From assembly GCF_000814325.1 (NCBI RefSeq), contig NZ_JPHF01000004.1, forward strand, positions 62,001 to 126,000: 64,000 bases of DNA, written 5' to 3'. Below, in pieces: positions 57,288-64,000 of this stretch (within the stretch, counting starts at the first letter, position 1; the number at the start of each line of letters is the position of its first letter). The stretch is from Flavihumibacter sp. ZG627. Lineage in GTDB: Bacteria > Bacteroidota > Bacteroidia > Chitinophagales > Chitinophagaceae. Position numbers and translations under genes: made by a program. Under the pieces are notes generated by a model. That model was not told the DNA's origin, did no database searches, and saw nothing but the letters and a program-made list of their open reading frames with translations.

Positions 57288-58573
57288 TACAAACTCCAGT
57301 ATAAACGTGAATTAATTTTACCGCGGTAAATACCTTTAAGGTCTACAATCACTCCATGTTCACGAGTGATTCCAGCGAAGAAAGCATCATCGTGACTAAG
57401 ATATTGTTCATGAGGAACGGTAATGATAACCGCATCATATTCTTTTCCTCCTGAACGTGCAAGCTGAAGACCATATTCCTCTTTTACCTCCCCATGCTCA
57501 GCATAAGGGTCTTCAACATCCACATGAATATTAAATGCTAAAAGTTCTTCAACTGTATCAACAATTTTTGAGTTTCTGATATCACTTACATTCTCTTTAA
57601 AAGTAACTCCTTTCACCAATACACGTGGATTGTCGGAATTCCGTAACACATATTTAATAATCTTTCTGGCCAAGTATTTCGCCATATCATCATTAATGAA
57701 CCTGCTTGCAGCAATAACCCTGCTCTGGTAGCCAAGCGATGCCGCCTTGTGAGTAAGGTAATAGGGATCTACGCCAATGCAATGACCACCCACTAATCCA
57801 GGCTGAAATTTCAGGAAGTTCCACTTTGTACCTGCAGCTTCAATTACTTCATATGTATTGATTCCCATTCTGTCAAAAATGAGTGATAGTTCATTCATGA
57901 GGGCGATATTCATATCACGCTGCGTATTCTCAACAATTTTCGAAGCTTCCGCAACTTTGATCGTTTGTGCGCGATGAACACCTGCATCTACAACCAGCTC
58001 ATATGTTTTTGCAATTTCATCTAATGCTTCCTCATCAGAACCCGAAACAACTTTCACGACTGTGCGCAAGGTATTTTTCTTATCTCCAGGATTGATTCTT
58101 TCAGGAGAATAGCCCAGTTTAAAATCTTCTCCAAGCCTAAGGCCCGATAGTTTTTCAAGAATTGGAAGGCAATCTTCTTCAGTACAACCCGGGTAGGTGG
58201 TTGATTCATAAACCACATAATCCCCTTTCTTTAAAACTGATCCAACAGTAGTAGATGCTCCGATCAAAGGTTTAAGATCGGGAACATGAAATTTATCAAC
58301 GGGAGTTGGTACTGCTACCACAAAGAATTTTGCTGTTCTCAACACTTCAAGGTCGTCAGTAAAAATAATATCCCTGTCCCTGAATGCGTCGGGACCAACT
58401 TCCTTACTAGGGTCTATTCCATTTCTCATCATTTCAACCCGGCGTGGATTGATATCAAAGCCTATCACTGAACATTTTTTCGCAAACTCCAGTGCAAGGG
58501 GTAATCCTACATATCCTAATCCAATTACAGCCAGCTTTGAATTCTTATCTAGGAGGTCCTGGTAAATTTTCAT
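57287..58573 (-). CDS. Nucleotide sugar dehydrogenase, TviB/WbpO-like
   Basis: A 428-residue UDP-sugar 6-dehydrogenase with [15 protein letters not shown] near residue 15, [13 protein letters not shown], and catalytic Cys in [12 protein letters not shown] (about residue 265). The family pattern is that of enzymes that oxidise UDP-GlcNAc or UDP-GalNAc to uronic acids, unlike the Ugd enzyme in this operon. The precise substrate is not certain. Its ATG overlaps the UXS stop by 4 bases (ATGA), and the stop overlaps rfbB by one base. Confidence 0.85.
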   Translation of the reverse strand: MKIYQDLLDKNSKLAVIGLGYVGLPLALEFAKKCSVIGFDINPRRVEMMRNGIDPSKEVGPDAFRDRDIIFTDDLEVLRTAKFFVVAVPTPVDKFHVPDLKPLIGASTTVGSVLKKGDYVVYESTTYPGCTEEDCLPILEKLSGLRLGEDFKLGYSPERINPGDKKNTLRTVVKVVSGSDEEALDEIAKTYELVVDAGVHRAQTIKVAEASKIVENTQRDMNIALMNELSLIFDRMGINTYEVIEAAGTKWNFLKFQPGLVGGHCIGVDPYYLTHKAASLGYQSRVIAASRFINDDMAKYLARKIIKYVLRNSDNPRVLVKGVTFKENVSDIRNSKIVDTVEELLAFNIHVDVEDPYAEHGEVKEEYGLQLARSGGKEYDAVIITVPHEQYLSHDDAFFAGITREHGVIVDLKGIYRGKINSRLYWSL

Positions 58574-59556
58574 TTGTGTAAGCTTTTAAACTCCTTCGGT
58601 TGTTTGAAGAGCTCTTCATGGGGAAGAGATTTGAAATACTCATATGTTATACGAACACCATCCGCCCTATTTACTTTTGGTTGCCAACCCAGTAAATTTT
58701 TTGCTCTTGTAATATCAGGCTGTCGTTGTTTGGGGTCATCAACAGGAAGATCACGGTAAACAATCTTTTGCCTGGTGCCTGTAAGTTTTATAATCTCCTC
58801 TGCAAATTCCTTAAGTGATATCTCATCAGGATTGCCGATGTTAACCGGATATGCATAATCGCTCATCAACAATCTGTATATGCCTTCCACCAAATCATCT
58901 ACATAACAAAAAGACCTGGTTTGAGAACCATCACCAAACACAGTCAGGTCTTCTCCTCTCAAGGCCTGCCCTATAAAAGCGGGGAGTGCCCTGCCATCAT
59001 TCAATCGCATCCTTGGTCCGTAAGTATTGAAAATCCTTATGATTCTTGTTTCCACATTATGAAAAGTATGGTAAGCCATAGTAATGGATTCCATAAAACG
59101 CTTCGCTTCATCATACACACCCCTTGGGCCAACTGGATTTACATTACCCCAGTAATCCTCTGTTTGTGGATGAACAAGTGGATCGCCATAAACTTCAGAA
59201 GTAGACGCCACTAAAATGCGTGCCTGCTTGGCTTTGGCAAGACCAAGGCAATTATGGGTTCCAAGTGCACCAACCTTCAACGTCTGGATTGGTATTTTGA
59301 GATAATCTATTGGACTTGCGGGTGATGCAAAATGCAATATATAATCAAGTTCACCCGGAACATGGATAAACTTACTTACATCATGATTATAAAATTCAAA
59401 CTGTTCAAGTCTGAATAAATGTTCTATATTTTTCAGGTCTCCGGTGATCAGGTTATCCATGCCAATAACATGAAAGCCCTCCTTAATAAAACGATCGCAA
59501 AGGTGGGAACCTAGAAAGCCAGCCGCTCCGGTGATCAAAACTCTTTTACGGGACAT
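58570..59556 (-). CDS. uxs: UDP-glucuronate decarboxylase (UDP-xylose synthase)
   Basis: A 328-residue extended SDR from ATG 59556. It has [17 protein letters not shown] at the start, [18 protein letters not shown] (typical of UXS), [15 protein letters not shown], and [10 protein letters not shown] (active Tyr/Lys). It converts UDP-glucuronate to UDP-xylose and thus uses the product of the Ugd gene directly upstream. The frame can be opened further upstream, at 59604, but that overlaps ugd, and 59556 gives the normal N-terminus. Confidence 0.92.
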   Translation of the reverse strand: MSRKRVLITGAAGFLGSHLCDRFIKEGFHVIGMDNLITGDLKNIEHLFRLEQFEFYNHDVSKFIHVPGELDYILHFASPASPIDYLKIPIQTLKVGALGTHNCLGLAKAKQARILVASTSEVYGDPLVHPQTEDYWGNVNPVGPRGVYDEAKRFMESITMAYHTFHNVETRIIRIFNTYGPRMRLNDGRALPAFIGQALRGEDLTVFGDGSQTRSFCYVDDLVEGIYRLLMSDYAYPVNIGNPDEISLKEFAEEIIKLTGTRQKIVYRDLPVDDPKQRQPDITRAKNLLGWQPKVNRADGVRITYEYFKSLPHEELFKQPKEFKSLHK

Positions 59557-59563
59557 TGTGGAG

Positions 59564-60883
59564 TTATTTTTTTTGAGACACCGGTTTACGTCCGATGCTT
59601 TCATAGTGGAATCCTAATTCAGCGATAGCAGTAACATCAAAAAGATTACGCCCATCGAAGATGATCTTATTCTTAAGGTGTGTAACTATTTTGAGGAAAT
59701 CGGGCGACCGGAACTCATTCCATTCAGTTGCAATTATCAGGGCATCCGCGCCCTTTAAGGCATCATACTGATTATCCGCATAACTGATCTTTTCCCCAAC
59801 AACTTGTTTTACATTCTTCATGGCTTCGGGGTCAAATACAGTCACCGTTGCGCGTTCAGCTAACAACTCATCTATCATATATAATGCTGGTGCCTCACGG
59901 ATATCGTCGGTATTTGGTTTGAATGCAAGTCCCCATATAGCAAAATGCTTCCCGGAAAGTTCCCCATTGAAATAGTTTCGGATCTTAGGCATCAGATGCA
60001 GTTTCTGTTTTTCATTTACATCCATCACAGCATTGAGGATCTGAAAATCGTAATCTACTTCGCTGGAAGATCTTACGAGAGCCTGCACATCTTTGGGAAA
60101 GCAGGAACCACCATAACCTATGCCAGGAAAAAGAAATCTTTTACCAATTCTGTCATCACTACCAATACCCAGGCGAACCATATCAACATCTGCGCCTAAC
60201 CTCTCACATAGCTGCGCAACCTCATTCATAAATGAAATTTTGGTAGCAAGGAATGAGTTGGCCGCGTATTTTGTCAGTTCTGCGGATCTTTCATCCATAT
60301 ATATAACTGGATTACCTGAACGAACAAAAGGGGCATACAATTCTCCCATTAGTTTTCTTCCGCGGTCTGAGCTGGTACCGATCACTACCCTGTCAGGTTT
60401 CATAAAGTCTTCAACCGCAACTCCTTCACGAAGGAATTCCGGGTTGGAAACAACGTCAAACTCGCCGGAATAATTTTTTGCCACGGCCGCACGTACCTTT
60501 TCAGCTGTTCCAACAGGCACTGTACTTTTATCAACTAGCACTTTATAGTCAGTAAGGAGCTTGCCAATATCTTCAGCTACTCCAAGTACATACTTTAAAT
60601 CTGCGGACCCATCCTCACCCGGTGGTGTAGGCAGGGCCAGGAAAACTATCCTTGCATCTTTGATCCCTTCAGCCAGGTCAGTAGTAAAGCTGAGCCTCCC
60701 CTCCTTCTGGTTACGAAGAAAAAGATTCTCAAGACCTGGTTCATATATGGTGATCTCACCATTGGTCAGCATATCCACTTTACGCTTGTCTATATCCACG
60801 CAAATAACTTCATTACCTGTTTCCGCGAAACAGGTTCCGGTAACGAGTCCAACATATCCGGTTCCTACAACTGCAATTTTCAT
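59564..60883 (-). CDS. ugd: UDP-glucose 6-dehydrogenase
   Basis: A 439-residue enzyme with the NAD motif [20 protein letters not shown] and the catalytic Cys in [11 protein letters not shown] (about residue 260). It oxidises UDP-glucose to UDP-glucuronate with two NAD. Downstream UXS consumes it. It follows the aminotransferase gene after 21 bp and precedes UXS after 7 bp. Confidence 0.95.
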   Translation of the reverse strand: MKIAVVGTGYVGLVTGTCFAETGNEVICVDIDKRKVDMLTNGEITIYEPGLENLFLRNQKEGRLSFTTDLAEGIKDARIVFLALPTPPGEDGSADLKYVLGVAEDIGKLLTDYKVLVDKSTVPVGTAEKVRAAVAKNYSGEFDVVSNPEFLREGVAVEDFMKPDRVVIGTSSDRGRKLMGELYAPFVRSGNPVIYMDERSAELTKYAANSFLATKISFMNEVAQLCERLGADVDMVRLGIGSDDRIGKRFLFPGIGYGGSCFPKDVQALVRSSSEVDYDFQILNAVMDVNEKQKLHLMPKIRNYFNGELSGKHFAIWGLAFKPNTDDIREAPALYMIDELLAERATVTVFDPEAMKNVKQVVGEKISYADNQYDALKGADALIIATEWNEFRSPDFLKIVTHLKNKIIFDGRNLFDVTAIAELGFHYESIGRKPVSQKK

Positions 60884-60904
60884 ATTATAAAAGGAGTGAT
60901 TTAG

Positions 60905-62035
60905 TTATCTGTTAACGAACTCAAGAACTTTGGAGCTGATATATTCCAATTGCTCCTGGTCGAGTTCTGTATGCATTGGGAGAGAAATGACCCTTTCCGT
61001 CAGCCAATCGGTCACAGGCAAATTGTATGCCGAGCCCCCAAATGAAGCGAACATCTCCTGCTGGTGAGCCGGTACAGGGTAATAAATCATGGATGGGATC
61101 TGGTTATCAGCCAGAAATTGATTCAGCGCATTCCGGTCTACACCTTCCAGCAACAGGGTATATTGATGAAAAACGTGCTTGTTGTTAAGAGCCCGGAAAG
61201 GAGTGGTGATCTTATTACAGGCAGCAAAAGCCCTGTCATAATGATCTGCCGCCTCGCGTCGGGCACCTATATAAGCATCCAGCTTGGGTAATTTTATATT
61301 CAATACCGCTGCCTGAATACTATCAAGGCGACTATTACAACCTACAACATCATGGTAATATCGTTTGCTCTGTCCATGATTTGCAATCATCCTCAGTTTA
61401 CCGGCAAGCTCATCATCATTCGTACACATTGCTCCGCCATCACCATAACAGCCCAGATTCTTGGAAGGGAAAAATGAGGTACATCCAATTGTTCCGATTG
61501 ACCCGGTCTTCTGTTTCCGGCCATCCCTGAAAATATAATCACTTCCAATAGCCTGCGCATTATCCTCTATCACATACAGATTGTATTTGCGGGCGATCTC
61601 CATAATTGCCTCCATATCAGCTGCCTGCCCATACAGGTGTACAGGTACAATTGCTTTTGTTTTGGAGGTGATACTTTTTTCCAATGCAACAGGATCAAGG
61701 CAGAAGGTCTTGGGATCAACGTCTACAAATACCGGCTTCAGTTTCAGTAAAGCCACTACTTCTGTTGTGGCGATATAAGTAAAAGAAGGTGTAATTACTT
61801 CGTCTCCGGGTTGCAGATCCAAAGCCATCATGGCAATCTGCAAAGCATCAGTACCGTTAGCACAGGGAATCACATGTTTAACATCTAGGTAGGATGCAAG
61901 GGAGCTTCCAAAATCCTGCACTGCCTTCCCGTTAATAAAAGAAACACTATCAAGCACCTCATGAATAGCCGCATCTACTTCTTCTTTAATATGAAGGTAT
62001 TGCTGCTTCAGGTCAACCATTTGTATCGTCCGCAT
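60905..62035 (-). CDS. DegT/DnrJ/EryC1 sugar aminotransferase, WbpE-like
   Basis: A 376-residue PLP aminotransferase that acts on nucleotide-linked keto sugars. The PLP lysine is in FFPSKNLGCYGDGGA (about residue 195) and the N-terminal segment is ANGTDALQIAMMALDLQPGD. The sequence closely resembles what I remember of WbpE, which aminates UDP-3-keto-GlcNAcA. Other enzymes of that pathway (WbpB, WbpD, WbpI) are not in the window. It is the first gene of the eight-gene operon, divergent from waaA. Confidence 0.88.
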   Translation of the reverse strand: MRTIQMVDLKQQYLHIKEEVDAAIHEVLDSVSFINGKAVQDFGSSLASYLDVKHVIPCANGTDALQIAMMALDLQPGDEVITPSFTYIATTEVVALLKLKPVFVDVDPKTFCLDPVALEKSITSKTKAIVPVHLYGQAADMEAIMEIARKYNLYVIEDNAQAIGSDYIFRDGRKQKTGSIGTIGCTSFFPSKNLGCYGDGGAMCTNDDELAGKLRMIANHGQSKRYYHDVVGCNSRLDSIQAAVLNIKLPKLDAYIGARREAADHYDRAFAACNKITTPFRALNNKHVFHQYTLLLEGVDRNALNQFLADNQIPSMIYYPVPAHQQEMFASFGGSAYNLPVTDWLTERVISLPMHTELDQEQLEYISSKVLEFVNR

Positions 62036-62132
62036 AATTGCTATCCTCTTTTTAAAATGCGCACAAAAATAGCAAAATATAGGTAGGGTGGAACTTTGAA
62101 TTTAGATTTGCCATCATTAATACACTGCTTCT

Positions 62133-63401
62133 GTGAGCTTATTCCTGTATAATATTTTCCTGTTTCTGTATGGAACAGCCCTGAAATTTGCAGCTTTTTG
62201 GAATCCCAAAGCCAAAAGCTGGGTTACAGGCCGGCGGGGATGGGAAGCCCCCCTCATATCAGCAATGAGTGGCAGATCTTCTCATGTTTTATGGATGCAT
62301 TGTGCCTCTTTGGGTGAATTTGAACAAGGTCGCCCGGTTTTAGAATTAATTCGTCAGAAATATCCCAGGTATACCATTTTGATAACCTTTTTCAGTCCAT
62401 CAGGGTATGAAATCCGTAAAAACTACCAGGGTGCAGATTATGTTTGTTACCTGCCACTAGATGGATCCTCAACCGCCAGAAGATTCCTGGATATTGTGAA
62501 GCCTGATATTGTTCTATGGGTCCGATATGAATTCTGGTACCATTTTCTGAACCAACTTTTTAAACGGGGAACCCCTGTAATATTAATTTCAGGATTGTTC
62601 CGGTCGTCCCAACCTTTCTTTCAATGGTTTGGAAGATTACATCGCCATATGCTAAGCTGTTTCAGGTATATTTTTGTCCAGAATGCTGAATCCGCTACTC
62701 TCTTGAGAAATATTGGTATTGAGAACGTTGCAATTAGTGGTGATACCCGCTATGATAGGGTATCTGCTATTGCGGAGGCATTTGAGCCCTTACCAGAGAT
62801 CGCAGCTTTTGTGAACGGTTTACCGGTGGTGGTAGGGGGCAGCACCTGGCCGGAAGATGAAGAGGAACTGGATCATTTCGCCAATACGAATAGTGGTTTT
62901 CGATTCATCATTGCTCCCCACGAAATTGGTGAACACCACCTGAAAGACATTGAGAAGCTATTTCATAACACCATCCGCTATTCGAAATGGGTTAAAATAT
63001 GGAAGGAGTCCGCATTCAAGGCAAACAGCCCACATGTCTTGATTATTGATAATATTGGAATGTTGTCCAGACTCTATCATTATGCCATAATAGCCTATGT
63101 TGGTGGGGGATTCGGCGGCGATGGGCTTCATAATATCCTGGAAGCGGCTGTTTATGGGCGGCCTGTTATTCATGGACCTCACTATGAACGTTTTCCGGAA
63201 GCAATTGAACTGATTGAGGCTGGGGGCTCTTTCTCGGTTGGAAATGCGCTCGAGCTTGAAGATACGCTCAAAAAACTACTGGCTAACAGTTCTGAGTATA
63301 GCATGGCTGCTGTTGCCGCCGAGGAGTTCGTGCGAAAACGAAGAGGGGCAACTCATATAATAATGGATTATCTGGAGGTAAACCGTCTTCTTACTAACTG
63401 A
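62133..63401 (+). CDS. waaA: 3-deoxy-D-manno-octulosonic acid transferase
   Basis: A 422-residue GT30-family Kdo transferase (KdtA) attached to the inner membrane by an N-terminal hydrophobic helix (residues 1-25). It adds Kdo to lipid A precursor. Conserved segments: HCASLGEFEQGRPVLE, ITFFSPSGYE, WVRYEFWYHFL, and the donor-binding YVGGGFGGDGLHNILEAAVYG. The start is GTG at 62133. The next in-frame ATG would remove the anchor. A TAGATTTG element lies at 62103-62110. Its 3' end overlaps the next convergent gene by 34 bp. Confidence 0.92.
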   Translation: MSLFLYNIFLFLYGTALKFAAFWNPKAKSWVTGRRGWEAPLISAMSGRSSHVLWMHCASLGEFEQGRPVLELIRQKYPRYTILITFFSPSGYEIRKNYQGADYVCYLPLDGSSTARRFLDIVKPDIVLWVRYEFWYHFLNQLFKRGTPVILISGLFRSSQPFFQWFGRLHRHMLSCFRYIFVQNAESATLLRNIGIENVAISGDTRYDRVSAIAEAFEPLPEIAAFVNGLPVVVGGSTWPEDEEELDHFANTNSGFRFIIAPHEIGEHHLKDIEKLFHNTIRYSKWVKIWKESAFKANSPHVLIIDNIGMLSRLYHYAIIAYVGGGFGGDGLHNILEAAVYGRPVIHGPHYERFPEAIELIEAGGSFSVGNALELEDTLKKLLANSSEYSMAAVAAEEFVRKRRGATHIIMDYLEVNRLLTN

Positions 63402-64000
63402 AGAAAATGCACTACCGGTTCTTTGGTATCATCCCAGGCCAGTTTCAGTTTAAGTTCACGCTCAATCCAGAATTCAGCTTCCTGAAGAATATGAAATGAA
63501 TTAATTGTTTTAATACTCCGCTCATACATGGTTTCATCGCCGCGGAATAATTCATTAACGAAAACAAAACGGTCATTTACCCCTATTGCCTTCTTGAGAT
63601 CCCTAACCGGTTCCCTTGTCAATACCTCAGATAATTCAAGAGAATGTTGTTTTAATTTATCGTTGAGAGATGTGGAATTATGCTGTTGTCCCATTACCTC
63701 ATTCAATTCCCGGATATCTTTCTGATGAGCGAGGGTTGGAATCTCCTGCATGAGACTATGAAGCCAATCCACTTGTTTTTCTTCCTTTTGGGATTGATCG
63801 GGTTCAGAATTTTGTTGGGGGGCTATAGGAAATGATTCTGTTGCCTTTGGCTCATATTGGGAAGTATCCATTTGCCGATTGGAAGATGGCATCACTACTG
63901 CTACTTTACTGCTGCTATTGCGGCTAACGGAGCTAGCAACAGGAGGTTGCAATTCTGCCTGGAGAAGCTGGATTGTTGCAAGCAAAACCTGGTTGTCGGC
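63368..64000 (-). CDS. Conserved protein of unknown function, C-terminal part
   Basis: The frame is open through the window edge at 64000, so the N-terminus is missing and only 210 residues are seen. A low-complexity, Ser/Gln/Pro/Glu-rich stretch (about 20-75 residues into the fragment) is followed by a conserved-looking C-terminal domain (GVNDRFVFVNELFRGDETMY, then AEFWIERELKLKLAWDD). I recall the C-terminal pattern as widespread in Bacteroidota proteins without assigned role. No enzyme motif, signal peptide or transmembrane helix is visible in the fragment. It is convergent with waaA and overlaps its end by 34 bp. Confidence 0.7.
   Translation of the reverse strand, partial: ADNQVLLATIQLLQAELQPPVASSVSRNSSSKVAVVMPSSNRQMDTSQYEPKATESFPIAPQQNSEPDQSQKEEKQVDWLHSLMQEIPTLAHQKDIRELNEVMGQQHNSTSLNDKLKQHSLELSEVLTREPVRDLKKAIGVNDRFVFVNELFRGDETMYERSIKTINSFHILQEAEFWIERELKLKLAWDDTKEPVVHFLQLVRRRFTSR

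Overview
The window is a chromosomal segment of a Bacteroidota bacterium, most likely a member of the Chitinophagaceae or a close relative. The reasons are a type IX secretion pair of the PorU2/PorV2 kind, promoters of the form TTTG-N19/20-TAnnTTTG, almost no Shine-Dalgarno sequences except a perfect one before rpsU, a ketol-acid reductoisomerase close to the fungal mitochondrial type, and the conserved hpf-xerC-rpsU neighbourhood. The content is core genome. I see no insertion sequence, prophage, CRISPR array or recognisable defence island.

Layout. 1-6770 (+): branched-chain amino acid operon ilvE(partial)-ilvD-ilvB-ilvN-ilvC-ilvA. 6877-15783 (+): nitrogen assimilation, gltB-gltD, terminator, ammonium transporter and a porin. 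15855-18440 (-): PEP carboxylase. 18514-23477 (+): threonine operon thrA-thrB-thrC, preceded by a Thr/Ile-rich leader peptide and alternative hairpins that look like a transcription attenuator. 23478-26654 (-): an S9 peptidase and a Ca2+/H+ antiporter. 26743-36234 (-): information-processing block tRNA-Thr/Tyr/Gly/Thr, tuf, tRNA-Trp, secE, nusG, rplK, rplA, rplJ, rplL, rpoB. rpoC does not follow rpoB. 36408-38055 (-): hpf, xerC, rpsU. 38207-42993 (+): riboflavin synthase, then two paralogous polytopic membrane proteins flanking a methyltransferase. 42994-51153 (-): porV2-porU2-hscA-like operon. 51276-52559 (+): tyrS. 52563-53864 (-): Tat-targeted class V aminotransferase. 54018-54088 (+): tRNA-Gln. 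54129-62035 (-): eight-gene nucleotide-sugar operon (WbpE-like aminotransferase, UDP-glucose dehydrogenase, UDP-xylose synthase, TviB/WbpO-like dehydrogenase, rfbB, rfbC, rfbD, ferritin-like protein). 62133-63401 (+): Kdo transferase. 63368-64000 (-): C-terminal part of an unknown protein.

How they work together. PEP carboxylase supplies oxaloacetate for aspartate, which enters ThrA, ThrB and ThrC. Threonine feeds IlvA and then the IlvBN/C/D/E route to isoleucine. GltBD and Amt supply the nitrogen. The sugar operon makes dTDP-L-rhamnose, UDP-glucuronate/UDP-xylose and an amino or uronic sugar for surface glycans. Kdo transferase and the T9SS pair point the same way, to the outer surface.

The items most worth a second look are the threonine-operon attenuator, the solitary perfect Shine-Dalgarno of rpsU, the paired membrane proteins around a methyltransferase, the Hsp70 gene inside a T9SS operon, the diiron ferritin-like gene translationally coupled to rfbD, and the separation of rpoB from rpoC. 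All positions and hairpins were read by eye. No alignment or folding program was run.
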